Shown here: positions 1-8,306 of the stretch, piece by piece
Numbering within the stretch: position 1 is the stretch's first letter
Layout of the letters: every line of letters begins with the position of its first letter
Assembly (NCBI RefSeq): GCF_028746185.1
Contig: NZ_JAQIVH010000041.1
Location: 1-64,000 of the forward strand
Direction of reading: 5' to 3'
Origin: Paenibacillus_E qinlingensis
Lineage (GTDB): Bacteria > Bacillota > Bacilli > Paenibacillales > NBRC-103111
Length of the DNA: 64,000 nt
Notes under the pieces: model-generated
Seen by the model: only the letters and a program-made list of their open reading frames with translations
Told to the model about the DNA's origin: nothing
Databases searched by the model: none
Translations under genes and position numbers: made by a program

Positions 1-39
1 TGGACCTCTGTCAAGAAAGTAGACACCTAATAAGAGAAG

Positions 40-876
40 TTAACTAACGCTTTTGTAGTAAAGTTCTTCAAATCGATCCGGCGAGACATAGCCCAAAGAA
101 CCATGGATTCTTTTACGGTTGTAAAAGAGTTCAATGTACTCGAACATGTCCTGTTGAGCCTGTGCCTTTGTCCAAAATTTCGTACAGTAAACAAACTCCT
201 TCTTTAATACACTGTGGAAGGATTCGATGCAGGCATTATCGTAGCAGTTACCTTTTCGGCTCATACTTGCTTTCATTTTGTAGGTTTCAAGTCTTTCGCG
301 GTAATCTTCCGAGGCATATTGCGAGCCTCGATCTGAGTGGTGCACAAGCCCTTCTGGAGGTTGTTGCGCCACATAAGCTTGGTCTAGTGCAGCCAGGACT
401 AACTCTTTCGTCATGCGGTCTCCAAGCTGCCAACCTACAATTTTGCGCGTGTAAAGATCTAAAACACTAGCTAAATACAACCGGCCTTCATTGCACGGAA
501 TATAGGTAATATCAGTGACCCAGACTTTGTTAGGTGCGGTTGTTTGAAAATTTTGATTTAGCAAGTTAGGCGCAATTGGTGAATCATGATTTGAATCCGT
601 CGTGTTCACTCGAAACTTCTTGGAAACGCAGGAACGAAGCCCATTGGCTTTCATTAGTGAACCAACTAGTCGCTCAGATACCGTCCAGCCTTCACGTACG
701 AGTGTCTCTGTGATTTTAGGGCTGCCATACCTACCAAAATGGTCATGAAAAATGAACGAGATTCGAGCTAAGAGCGCAGCTCTGCGCTTCTGGTAGCTAT
801 TCACTGCCTCTTTTCCAAGTAACCATTTATAGTAACCGCTCCGGGAAACCTCAAGCGTCTGACACATCTTCTCCAT
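40..876 (-). CDS. IS3-family transposase orfB (DDE integrase core)
   Basis: 278 residues as an independent ATG frame. It is the catalytic half of an IS3-type transposase, which cuts and joins the element ends through a DDE active site. Visible motifs are WVTDITYI (Asp about 122), HHSDRGSQY (Asp about 182) and NACIESFHS (Glu about 218), with an N-terminal HTH_21-like region. In vivo it is expected mainly as an OrfAB fusion, because the frame is open upstream of the ATG back to the slippery heptamer at 948-954. No internal stop is seen, so it appears intact. Confidence 0.93.
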   Translation of the reverse strand: MEKMCQTLEVSRSGYYKWLLGKEAVNSYQKRRAALLARISFIFHDHFGRYGSPKITETLVREGWTVSERLVGSLMKANGLRSCVSKKFRVNTTDSNHDSPIAPNLLNQNFQTTAPNKVWVTDITYIPCNEGRLYLASVLDLYTRKIVGWQLGDRMTKELVLAALDQAYVAQQPPEGLVHHSDRGSQYASEDYRERLETYKMKASMSRKGNCYDNACIESFHSVLKKEFVYCTKFWTKAQAQQDMFEYIELFYNRKRIHGSLGYVSPDRFEELYYKSVS

Positions 877-914
877 TGAAAATTCGGAACGATGCTTTTC
901 AATGAACTGGAACC

Positions 915-1232
915 TTAGTTCTTTGGTTTGCTGAAGATGTGCACGGCCTTTTTTACGATCGCAAGTTCTTCTTGAGCATCTGCAATGAGGCGATCTTTAT
1001 CTGCAAGTTGACGGTCTTTCTCTTTCAAAAGCTGTTCTAACTGGCGGAGTCTTTCTGGTGTTGCAATGGATTCACTTTCAAACTGTCGATATTTCGCTAC
1101 CCATTGGTGCAGGGTTCCTGCCGGAATGTTCAATTCCTCGGCGATCTGTGTGACCGACTTCGTTTGTTCTTGAATAAATTTCACCGTCTGTTGTTTAAAT
1201 TCATCATTATACCTTTGCCGCTGTTCACCCAA
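915..1232 (-). CDS. IS3-family transposase orfA (helix-turn-helix)
   Basis: About 105 residues. The N-terminal half has a transposase-8-type helix-turn-helix (QIAEELNIPAGTLHQWVAKY) for binding the inverted repeats. The C-terminal half is a leucine-rich coiled coil (RLRQLEQLLKEKDRQL) used for multimerisation in this family. A TTG start at 1232 is preferred because AGGAGG lies about 8 nt upstream; a GTG at 1241 sits directly on the Shine-Dalgarno. The frame ends just after the A-AAA-AAG slippery site, the usual IS3 arrangement for making OrfAB. Confidence 0.9.
   Translation of the reverse strand: MGEQRQRYNDEFKQQTVKFIQEQTKSVTQIAEELNIPAGTLHQWVAKYRQFESESIATPERLRQLEQLLKEKDRQLADKDRLIADAQEELAIVKKAVHIFSKPKN
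948..954 (-). promoter_or_regulatory. Programmed -1 frameshift site (A-AAA-AAG)
   Basis: On the minus strand orfA reads GTA AAA AAG GCC. Slipping back one base on the A6G run gives AAA AAA GGC, and the new frame stays open through the orfB ATG at 876 into the DDE domain. I traced the codons by hand from 951 to 874 and found no stop. This is the canonical heptamer used by IS3-family elements. Confidence 0.85.
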
Positions 1233-1302
1233 AATGAACACCTCCTGATAAGATTATTATCCTCATCTCCTAACGAGGTGTCTACTTTTTATTCTAGTTT
1301 CA

Positions 1303-1500
1303 TATCTGTAGTTATTTTTGCTGATTCTCTTCAATTGGGAGCATTAGATGGATTTCCTACAGTTAATCTCCGCTAAAATCCACCATACCGCCAATCGTAC
1401 TCAAATTAGCTGTACTTTTTACATCTATTCACTAAATCCAAAGAAAATCAGTAATATTAGGTGTATTTTTTACATCTATTTGAAAAACTAGCTACTCAAT
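1303..1500. repeat. Dispersed intergenic repeat, copy 1 (interrupted by the IS)
   Basis: Shares long imperfect similarity with 62842-63045. Both contain GCATTAGATGGATTTCCTACAG, split here as GCATTAGATGGATTT followed by CCTACAG, then blocks around TGTACTTTTTACAT and AAATCCAAAG in the same order and spacing. The unit ATTAG(A/C)TG starts at 1343, 1405 and 1456, the same spacings as in copy 2. The left part is missing because the IS ends at about 1302. No open frame of interest is present. Confidence 0.8.
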
Positions 1501-1543
1501 TGCACAAAGAGTGCGGCCCCACGGCACACGATGGATCACCTAA

Positions 1544-1574
1544 CTACTCCTACTCCTACTCCTACTCCTACTCC
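1544..1574. repeat. Hexamer tandem repeat (CTACTC)n
   Basis: Five consecutive copies of the hexamer CTACTC (GAGTAG on the other strand) lie between the dispersed repeat and the terminator of system 1. A shorter run of the same hexamer accompanies the other repeat copy at 62779. No function is evident. The rest of 1500-1652 holds no gene that I can support. Confidence 0.85.
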
Positions 1575-1652
1575 CTCCCTGCTTCCCAATCAGCATCCAC
1601 ACATCATCACTCCCTTTCTAGATAAGGGGTAAGTTACACGACCCCCAATGCC

Positions 1653-1680
1653 AAAAAAGAGGAGTTGCCGAAGCAACTCC
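1653..1680 (-). terminator. Rho-independent terminator of the system 1 operon
   Basis: On the minus strand GGAGTTGC-TTCG-GCAACTCC forms a perfect 8-bp stem with a UUCG tetraloop, followed by TCTTTTTT. It lies 25 nt after the stop of the secreted propeller gene. Confidence 0.93.
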
Positions 1681-1705
1681 CCTCCTTACTGGAACTTATC
1701 TGCGT

Positions 1706-4156
1706 TTAATACGCATAGCGAACTAATTCCGTATGCCCACCAGGCAACACGTAGTATAAATTCTCGTAGCCATCTGCGGCTAAGAAATAAGCGCCACTAC
1801 TGCTGATCGTGGTTACAGCTTTCGTGGAACGATTAATCTTGAACAAATAAGTCCCACGGATGGTGCCATAGACGTAGTTCGGATCCTTCGAAACGGTAAG
1901 CAGCGTAGCATCTACCCACGTACCCTCACCATTGTAATCCACATCCGCAAACTTTTCCTGGAAGTAATCAAATGTATTCGTCGTAGGATTGAAGATAAAT
2001 AAGTAACCTTCAGCCATGCCCCATATTTTACCGTCAACCGAAGTCATGCCTGTAATACCAGTCAATCCGGCAACCGGGAGAGCGTACTCCCCGGTTTTGG
2101 TAGCCGTAGCCACATCATAAACGAATAGCTTCGCTTGTGTTTGCGTAGGCGCTAAGCCATTTCCTCCTTTAATGGAAGTCCCGCCGTAGACTTTGCCATT
2201 ATAATAGGCCAGTGCCGTGACGCTTTGATCGGTGACAATGTCTTTTTTCAGCGTGCGCGTATTAGTAGCCGGGTCATAAATCGTCAATCCCCCCTTCAAG
2301 CTGCCATACTCGGCCACATTGCCCATAAATATTTTGCCCCCGCCACTGATCATCTCAACCGGCCGATCCATCCCATCGCTCTTTTGATCAAACAAAAGGG
2401 TCGGATTCGTACTCGACCAGCTAAGGGCTGGGTCGAACTTCCATAACTTCGCGCTTCCGTAAGACGCATAATAGGTATACCCATTTAACGCTAAGAAACT
2501 GTACGTTTGGAACGGTGCTGCATAGTTTTCGTCAGGATACCCCTCGTTAGCATCTCCCCGCATCGGCGTGTATCTGCCAATTCCACCATCCAAGTACCCA
2601 CCTGAGTAGATTTTACCGTCGGAGCCGCCGCCAATTTGGTTAATGATCGTCGTAAGCTCCGGCATTCCACTCACATAAGCAATACTTGTATTTCCGGTTT
2701 GCAAATTGTACTTGAACAGGCTCATACGACCATCCTTTGAGCCATACACGACAAGCGAATCTCCTGGGAAATTCGTCTGGTCAGCCAACTGTACCCAACC
2801 GTATTTATTAGCTCCTAAATCCGCCGCCACACCTAGATTGGTAGAAGTCTTCGCTGTGAGATCATAAGCATACAATTGACCGCCCGATACATAGTATACT
2901 TTCCCATTTTGAGCCGGAGATGGCAGTGCTGGAAGCGTTGCATCTAAAGTCGCATTCCCGCTGGCATCAATGCTCATAGCCAATACGGTTCCACTTGGCC
3001 GCAATCCGGCGAACAGCTTCCCACCGGTAAAATTCAACTCATAAACAAACGTTTCACTCGCATAGGCTGCGGGCAAAATGTTCGTTTTGGCACCTGTTGT
3101 GTTGTCGAACCGCACTAAGTTACCGTTCGTTCCTGTTCCGATATACGTAACATTGGAAGCCGCATCATATGCTAAACTGCGCACATATTCTTCATTCGGC
3201 CAGATCGGCTTCGTATTAATCATAGAGAATCCGACGCTCGGCTCATACTTAAAAAATCCTGCGTCCCCGAAACCGCCGCCATATATTTTACCACCTGTGC
3301 CGGCCGTTACCGCGTAGATATTCTCGCCGCCTGTATAGGATAAACCGAGATCACTTACAGAAGTAGCCCCTGGTGAATACCGATAAACGTGCCCGTTCGA
3401 GTACCCGCCAAAGTAAACTTTGCCGTCGGTCGCCGTTGTTGCTCCCCATGCCCCTAACGCGCCAGGCAGCGGATAATTGGCCACCACCGCATTCGTATCG
3501 GCATCGATGATGGACATGACAGCATCACTGCCGGCTGAACCTGAACCCACCGTATAGATCTTGTCTTGGCTCGTGCTAATCCCGAATGTCGTACCAAGGG
3601 TGGATGTATGTACCACCTGATTACCCAGCGAAGTAAACTCTTTCGTAATTAACACATCATCCCAGTATGCCGTCGAGGTGGAAGCAATGCCCGAATAGAG
3701 AAGAACAGAAACCTTCGCCGTATTGGCTGGTGCTGTGTATTTCACTTGCGTCGTCGTCCATTGATTCGCAGGTGCAGACACGGTTGTAATGCCGTTTCCA
3801 ACGACCGTACCGCTGCTATTCCAGAATCGCAGATACAGGTCAACGCTGCCACTGACGACAAATACTTTGGCATAAGCTAGGTAAGTCGTCCCAGCTGTCG
3901 CATCAAGCTTTCCACTCTCAAGTCCAAGATTGGCTGTCGTACTGGTATCCACAATCTTGGCACTTTGCGTACCTGTGTATGCTTGCTCCGAACTTGCCGT
4001 CATGCCTGACGTCCCATACGCTTGTGTCCAGTTTACTGTACCGCTTTCAAAACTGTAGTTCGTAATCAACATATCGGCTGCAGAAGCCGAGAATACCATA
4101 CTTGCCAATGATACGATAAAGAGCAAAACAACGGCTGCGCTTACCTTTCGTTTCAT
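1706..4156 (-). CDS. Secreted carbohydrate-binding / beta-propeller protein
   Basis: 816 residues. Residues 1-27 form a signal peptide (KRK, hydrophobic core, SASAAD). Residues about 28-175 resemble a CBM4/9-type jelly-roll (SFESG...NWT start, WDDVLI end). From about 180 to the end are repeated short blades with patterns such as DGKVYFGGY, GGKIYGGGF and GSDGKIYSGGYLDG, typical of an eight-bladed-type beta-propeller. Beta-propellers of this sort occur among polysaccharide lyases and sugar-binding proteins, but I cannot assign a catalytic family. It is the last gene of the system 1 operon, with AGGAGG upstream of the ATG and a terminator downstream. The cytoplasmic propeller at 10944-12773 shares the PLPG..GAWG block, so the two may be relatives acting on polymer outside and oligomer inside. 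Confidence 0.82.
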   Translation of the reverse strand: MKRKVSAAVVLLFIVSLASMVFSASAADMLITNYSFESGTVNWTQAYGTSGMTASSEQAYTGTQSAKIVDTSTTANLGLESGKLDATAGTTYLAYAKVFVVSGSVDLYLRFWNSSGTVVGNGITTVSAPANQWTTTQVKYTAPANTAKVSVLLYSGIASTSTAYWDDVLITKEFTSLGNQVVHTSTLGTTFGISTSQDKIYTVGSGSAGSDAVMSIIDADTNAVVANYPLPGALGAWGATTATDGKVYFGGYSNGHVYRYSPGATSVSDLGLSYTGGENIYAVTAGTGGKIYGGGFGDAGFFKYEPSVGFSMINTKPIWPNEEYVRSLAYDAASNVTYIGTGTNGNLVRFDNTTGAKTNILPAAYASETFVYELNFTGGKLFAGLRPSGTVLAMSIDASGNATLDATLPALPSPAQNGKVYYVSGGQLYAYDLTAKTSTNLGVAADLGANKYGWVQLADQTNFPGDSLVVYGSKDGRMSLFKYNLQTGNTSIAYVSGMPELTTIINQIGGGSDGKIYSGGYLDGGIGRYTPMRGDANEGYPDENYAAPFQTYSFLALNGYTYYASYGSAKLWKFDPALSWSSTNPTLLFDQKSDGMDRPVEMISGGGKIFMGNVAEYGSLKGGLTIYDPATNTRTLKKDIVTDQSVTALAYYNGKVYGGTSIKGGNGLAPTQTQAKLFVYDVATATKTGEYALPVAGLTGITGMTSVDGKIWGMAEGYLFIFNPTTNTFDYFQEKFADVDYNGEGTWVDATLLTVSKDPNYVYGTIRGTYLFKINRSTKAVTTISSSGAYFLAADGYENLYYVLPGGHTELVRYAY

Positions 4157-4279
4157 CCTTCATTACCTCCTCATGGTAATTGAAATGCATAACCTTGCAA
4201 GACCTGATACATGACAGGCTTATCTTGGTGATGTGGACAACGAACAGCGGCATCCCCCCTTTCAAGCAGGCGACTTTTC

Positions 4280-5512
4280 TCATTTTCTCAAATAAAAAGC
4301 CGCCACTTTCCGAATCGCTCGAATCATTTCCTCGATGTCCTCAGGGGTGTAAAATTCGCTGATCGACAGACGAATCGCCGTTTGCAGAACCGTTTCAGCG
4401 CGAGGACACAAGCCTCTATGATACTCCCTCTGCGTAAGATCGAACGGAAATGAGCTTCTCACGTACGCTTGTTTGGCTGTGAAAAGCGGCTGCATATACA
4501 CAACATCTGGAATATATCCAGCCGAGTTAGGAATACCTTCTGCTTGTAAAGCCGTGCTAAATTCATCACGTGTACAAGTGAAAGCTTCCAAATCCAGCCG
4601 GAACATGTAGAACCAATAGGAAGATACACTCTCCTCTGTGATCATAGGCGGATACAATCCTTGTACATCGTTGATGCCAGCCGTGATCCGATCCCCATAC
4701 ATCGTTCGACGTTCACAAATCCACGGCAATTTCTTTACTTGAGCAATTCCCACTGCACCTTGAAGCTCCGTCATCCGATAGTTCGGTGCCAGATACTGGA
4801 GATCACGCGTCACATTGTTGCCCAGTCGTTGGTAGTTTTTATCAGCAAAAGCATGGGCTCGGAAATAATCGTTCTCATCCCCCGTGTTTACAGCTACCAT
4901 GCCGCCATCTCCAGTGGAGATATGCTTGTAATCATTCGTACTAAAGCAGCCATACGCGCCCATGGTACCCGTTAATTGACCTTTGTAATGTGATAAATAG
5001 CTTTGTGCACAATCTTCGATCACGACTAAGTTGTGACGCTTCGCCACCTTGAGTAACGCCGTCATGTCACACGGATTACCCGCAAGATGAACCGCTAGGA
5101 TTGCTTTGGTACGGGGCGTAATCATAGCCTCCACCGATGTGGGGTCCAAGTTGTAGGTGCGAAGATCCACATCAGCGAAAACAGGAATTGCATTTTGATA
5201 CAAAATTCCAATCAGTGTCCCCTGATCGGTAATCGGACTCGTAATGACTTCATCGCCTACCGATATGCCTGCTGCTCCGAGCGCAACATGGATGGCCGCC
5301 GTTCCAGACGATGTTGCAACCAGGTGTTCGACGCCATATAAGCGGCCAAAATCACTAAGAAACTGCTTCACCTTCTTACCATGATGGTAAAATAATGTGT
5401 TCTGCTCCAGAGCACTTAACAGCTCTTGGGCTTCTTCCAGTCCGAATCTACGTCCAGTTCCAAATGGAGTCGTCTTCGTTTGGGGGCCGCCATCAATCGC
5501 GAGTCTATTCAC
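4280..5512 (-). CDS. DegT/DnrJ/EryC1/StrS-family PLP-dependent aminotransferase
   Basis: 410 residues from a GTG at 5512 that has AGGAGG six bases upstream; an ATG at 5569 would overlap the preceding gene and lacks such a site. Fold type I sugar aminotransferase: SSGTAAIHVAL near 68-78 (phosphate contact), EDCAQ at 166-170 (Asp167 pairs with the pyridine nitrogen) and the cofactor lysine Lys196 in NDYKHISTGDGG. Family members transfer an amino group between glutamate/glutamine and a keto-sugar or keto-cyclitol, usually in biosynthesis. Here the gene lies in an import/catabolic operon between a ceramidase-like hydrolase and a propeller, so it may remove an amino group from an imported amino sugar or inosamine. 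That role is inference. Confidence 0.9.
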   Translation of the reverse strand: MNRLAIDGGPQTKTTPFGTGRRFGLEEAQELLSALEQNTLFYHHGKKVKQFLSDFGRLYGVEHLVATSSGTAAIHVALGAAGISVGDEVITSPITDQGTLIGILYQNAIPVFADVDLRTYNLDPTSVEAMITPRTKAILAVHLAGNPCDMTALLKVAKRHNLVVIEDCAQSYLSHYKGQLTGTMGAYGCFSTNDYKHISTGDGGMVAVNTGDENDYFRAHAFADKNYQRLGNNVTRDLQYLAPNYRMTELQGAVGIAQVKKLPWICERRTMYGDRITAGINDVQGLYPPMITEESVSSYWFYMFRLDLEAFTCTRDEFSTALQAEGIPNSAGYIPDVVYMQPLFTAKQAYVRSSFPFDLTQREYHRGLCPRAETVLQTAIRLSISEFYTPEDIEEMIRAIRKVAAFYLRK

Positions 5513-5532
5513 TGTATCCCTCCTGTAGCTTC

Positions 5533-6633
5533 CTATTCCTCCACTGCATATCGGAGAAATAACATGCAATCTTCCTTCGATAATCGGCCTACATCGACTT
5601 CATATCCCCCTATTTCCCATGCTTGCTCATCTGGTATGTAACCGATATATCCATTGGCGTATCCAACAATAAGTTGATTGTGCCCCTTCGCTAATTTCGC
5701 ATAACTGGAAAAAACTTCACCGGGAATCAGCCATAACCGCATTCCACCTAGGTCAATCCACTGTAGATAGACTTGCAGCATCTCACCTGATCTTTGGTCG
5801 CGCAGCTGGAACGATTCGTCTTTCACGTACAAATACCGAGACGAGGAAGCAATTGGCTGGCTTGATTGCAAACTGCCAACCAACTGATTCCCTAGCCGTT
5901 CTGCTTCCTTTGAATCTGATCCTTTTCGCGTAAATCTGGTGGAGATATCCCCCGCAGCGCCGTTCGCGAATAAAAATATACCGCCGTCATACATGCGTTC
6001 CAAAGCAGCAATCGCCGCACCTGGATAATCGGATGAAACGACAACTTCGTCAGGACCAATTACTGTTGGATGACAGGTGAAATGAAGAAATCCACCAAAC
6101 GTTTCGCAAGAATCAGAGTCATAAACATGCAAGAAATAAACCTCAGCATCTGCCTCCACCGTGGTATCCCGACGATTGGAAGCGAAGTCGCTGCATGTCG
6201 ATACCGACCACTGCATGGCAGCTTCCCGCATATTCGATAACGCTTGCTGAATAGCAAGCCCAATCCAAGTTACGAGTCTTTCGCAATAGTCTGTTGGAAC
6301 ATGCGCTTCATCTGCTGTCCATAATCCCTTATGCAGCACATTCGGTATGCCATCGATCGCAGCGTGTGTATGTGTCGCGATTAAACTAATCTCACGAGCG
6401 GATATGCCGAATTGTTCAGCTGCCAGTTCGCATACCGACTTGCGAAGCGATTGATCCAAGCCAAGCAAATCCAGACTAATCATCGCGAACCGAATACCAT
6501 TCGATTCCCCTGCCATACAACGCGCATACAGCTTGCTATGTACGCTGTCAGCTTGGCGATTCCGATGTTCATAGCCCCCGAGCGTAACTGGGAGCCTGGG
6601 TGTAATGTCCATTTTTCCAAAACCGATTTTCAT
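5533..6633 (-). CDS. Neutral/alkaline ceramidase-like hydrolase, N-terminal domain type
   Basis: 366 residues with no signal peptide, so cytoplasmic. It begins KIGFGKMDITP, the typical start of bacterial proteins in the neutral ceramidase superfamily, and has the metal-site pattern THTHAAIDG (His88, His90) and a second histidine motif HFTCHPTVIGPD near 185. It is much shorter than true ceramidases (about 650 or more residues), and bacterial short forms are uncharacterised in most cases. ATG overlaps the stop of the upstream kinase gene (ATGA), which indicates translational coupling. In this sugar operon it probably hydrolyses an amide or ester on an imported sugar, not a sphingolipid; that is inference. 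Confidence 0.85.
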   Translation of the reverse strand: MKIGFGKMDITPRLPVTLGGYEHRNRQADSVHSKLYARCMAGESNGIRFAMISLDLLGLDQSLRKSVCELAAEQFGISAREISLIATHTHAAIDGIPNVLHKGLWTADEAHVPTDYCERLVTWIGLAIQQALSNMREAAMQWSVSTCSDFASNRRDTTVEADAEVYFLHVYDSDSCETFGGFLHFTCHPTVIGPDEVVVSSDYPGAAIAALERMYDGGIFLFANGAAGDISTRFTRKGSDSKEAERLGNQLVGSLQSSQPIASSSRYLYVKDESFQLRDQRSGEMLQVYLQWIDLGGMRLWLIPGEVFSSYAKLAKGHNQLIVGYANGYIGYIPDEQAWEIGGYEVDVGRLSKEDCMLFLRYAVEE

Positions 6634-7559
6634 TGTGCATCACCCATCGCTTGTTTCGCTAGTATAACGGCCCCCTCAACAGGCGTCTGTATCGGGAGTG
6701 CTAAGCGCTCAGCCCACGCGCCCAAATAGTTATTAAGCGGCCGAAGAATCATCTCTCCCATGCGAAATACTCCACCTGCATAGGACAACAGAGGAGGTTG
6801 TTCCCAGTAAGATTGTTCAATTAACCGATGATAATGGCGGGCCAGTTGCTTGGCTGCATGATCCAGAATACGGAGTGAGACAGGATCCTTCTCCAGTGCG
6901 CACATCCCGACCACTTCAGCTAGAGCAGCAATCTGCTTTCTGGACATGACGCTATATACTTTTTCAATCAACGTTGCTTCGTTGTGAAAAGATAACCGTT
7001 GTTGGAGCCGCTCCCTCAACAGAGTCGACTCCCCCCTGCCATCCAAGTCCATGGCAACGGCCTGAAGGGCATCTCTTCCCATCGCGTACCCGCTTCCCTC
7101 GTCGCCGAAGATCGGACCAAATCCCCCACAACGTCTGAAGCTCCCCTCTTCATCCAACGAATAGGCCACTGATCCAGTCCCTGCTACAACGATTACCCCC
7201 GGCTCCCCATTCAATGCGCCAGTTAATGCAATTCGTCCATCGGTTACCCCTTGAATCCGCGCTTGAGGAAAGCAGACAACCAGCTCACTCACGGCCCAAT
7301 CGGGCTCCGCATCACTGAAATTGGAAGGAGATCCGAGGCAAATGTGCTGGAGGACCCCCTTGTTTCGTTGAACATATGTCGCCATGTCCCTTATAATTTC
7401 TTGCAGATGTGACTTGGCTACGGCGATATCATCGGTCAAAGCATTGATACCACCGCTTAGAAACCGTTGAGATGCCCCCGTACTTATGTCTACGAGCAGC
7501 GCTTCCGTCTTGGATCCGCCACCGTCAATGCCTGCGACATAGGTTCTTATCTCACTCAT
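6630..7559 (-). CDS. BadF/BadG/BcrA/BcrD ATPase-family sugar kinase (N-acetylglucosamine kinase-like)
   Basis: 309 residues of the ASKHA fold. The phosphate-1 loop AGIDGGGSKTEALLVD is at residues 9-24, the phosphate-2 region GVIVVAGTGSVAYSLD near 131-146, and FGPIFGDEGSGYAMGRDAL follows, which is typical of GlcNAc kinase-like members. It would phosphorylate an amino sugar or related sugar with ATP in the cytoplasm. Its ATG overlaps the ancestral stop of the SIS reading frame (ATGA at 7556-7559) and its own stop overlaps the next start, so it is tightly coupled. The pairing with SIS and aminotransferase genes favours an amino-sugar substrate. Confidence 0.9.
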   Translation of the reverse strand: MSEIRTYVAGIDGGGSKTEALLVDISTGASQRFLSGGINALTDDIAVAKSHLQEIIRDMATYVQRNKGVLQHICLGSPSNFSDAEPDWAVSELVVCFPQARIQGVTDGRIALTGALNGEPGVIVVAGTGSVAYSLDEEGSFRRCGGFGPIFGDEGSGYAMGRDALQAVAMDLDGRGESTLLRERLQQRLSFHNEATLIEKVYSVMSRKQIAALAEVVGMCALEKDPVSLRILDHAAKQLARHYHRLIEQSYWEQPPLLSYAGGVFRMGEMILRPLNNYLGAWAERLALPIQTPVEGAVILAKQAMGDAQ

Positions 7560-7747
7560 TTCGCGTTACTCCCTCCTGCAGGAGGCTTCTGAGTTAATTG
7601 AGCGTTGTGCGCATCGCCTCTGGAGAGGTTTGCACTGATGTAAACTGGCGGTGCGAACCCTTGAGTCAAACAGTTCCTGACCGTCTGTACAATGATGGCA
7701 TTCAAGATAAATGCGCCAATAATTGTTGACGTAGGCCCAATATACTG
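7556..7747 (-). pseudogene. C-terminal remainder of the SIS-domain gene, beyond an in-frame TAG
   Basis: Directly after the TAG at 7748-7750 the same frame stays open for 63 codons and ends in a TGA that overlaps the next gene's ATG (ATGA at 7556-7559). The translation contains YIGPTSTIIGAFILNAI, PPVYISANLSRGDAHN and related stretches, which match the conserved end of UPF0309-type SIS proteins (xVGPTSTxxGAxILNAI...PPVFxSANxxGGDxHN). With it the protein would be about 243 residues, the normal family length. A single substitution from CAG, GAG or AAG would give the stop. Sequencing error, genuine mutation or readthrough cannot be told apart from one sequence. Confidence 0.85.
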
Positions 7748-8287
7748 CTACAAATCATCCACGTAGACAGAAGCATCTCCAACAACTCCGCAGTTATCGA
7801 TCACAATCTCGGCTATCTCATAGACTTTCATATGGCTGGAATGCCTTGGCGGCTCCTGCATGGATTGTTTGAGATTGGTTATCGTAATCACGGTTGCCCC
7901 GCGTTCTTTGGCTCCCAGTGCCATCTCCACTGGAACCGCATTGATACCCGAATTTGAAGCTACGATGAGTACATCGCCCCGTACCACCTGATAGGTATCT
8001 AATAGAACAGAAGCATAGCCTTCGAGCCTTTCCAGCTTTGTGCTTTTCGGCCCGCCTTCATGCAGCATTAATCCACTTTCCAGAATCGGAATAATGTCCT
8101 TGAGTCCACCTGCACGATAAAAGGCTTCCTCCGCTAACATGTGGGAGTGCCCCGTACCGAAAATATAAACCTTTCGACTGGCTACCAACGTATTGGCTAA
8201 CACCTCAGAAGCCTGCTTCATGGCATCGGTCTGTGTCAGCATGACGGAGGATAAGATGCTTTGAACATGGGTCATGAATGTGTCCAT
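7748..8287 (-). CDS. SIS-domain sugar-phosphate protein (UPF0309-like), truncated by an amber codon
   Basis: 179 residues from an ATG at 8287 preceded by AGGAGG. An upstream ATG at 8368 would overlap the deacetylase gene by 62 bp and is unlikely. The sugar isomerase fold shows YIFGTGHSHMLAEEAFYRAG and VLIVASNSGINAVPVEMAL, the phosphosugar-binding loops of the UPF0309 branch. Such proteins act as isomerases or regulators on phosphosugars, often amino sugars. The frame stops at VYVDDL with TAG, about 60 residues short of the family length, and the missing end is encoded in frame immediately downstream. Whether the short protein folds is doubtful because the C-terminal helix of the SIS fold is lost. 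Confidence 0.85.
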   Translation of the reverse strand: MDTFMTHVQSILSSVMLTQTDAMKQASEVLANTLVASRKVYIFGTGHSHMLAEEAFYRAGGLKDIIPILESGLMLHEGGPKSTKLERLEGYASVLLDTYQVVRGDVLIVASNSGINAVPVEMALGAKERGATVITITNLKQSMQEPPRHSSHMKVYEIAEIVIDNCGVVGDASVYVDDL

Positions 8288-8306
8288 CGTATTGGAATCC
8301 TCCTCG

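Larger units (their letters stand above)
1..1302 (-). mobile_element. IS3-family insertion sequence (IS150-like)
   Basis: A complete-looking element of about 1.3 kb carrying overlapping orfA and orfB on the minus strand. The left end begins TGGACC and the right end, read inward, begins TGAAACT; both run into an identical GTAGACACC block (19-27 and 1277-1285), so the termini are imperfect inverted repeats with 5'-TG...CA-3' ends as usual for IS3 elements. The left flank lies outside the window, so a target duplication cannot be checked. The sequence just right of 1302 matches the interior of a repeat copy near 62855, which shows the element landed inside that repeat. The right end could be a few bases off. 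Confidence 0.85.

Noticed and set aside
162..470. Plus-strand frame of 102 codons opposite the transposase
   Set aside because: Entirely antisense to the DDE domain, with no ribosome binding site or family pattern.
1544..1574. Possible CRISPR-like array
   Set aside because: A simple hexamer tandem without spacers, and no cas genes in the window.
4047..4283. 78-codon minus-strand frame overlapping the start of the secreted propeller gene
   Set aside because: Out of frame with a clear signal-peptide gene, and no recognisable protein pattern.
5513..5569. N-terminal extension of the aminotransferase from an ATG at 5569
   Set aside because: It would overlap the ceramidase-like gene and lacks a ribosome binding site; the GTG at 5512 has AGGAGG.
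7748..7750. TAG read as pyrrolysine or programmed readthrough
   Set aside because: No supporting signal is visible and pyrrolysine use is not expected in this kind of organism; mutation or sequencing error is simpler. Kept as an alternative only.
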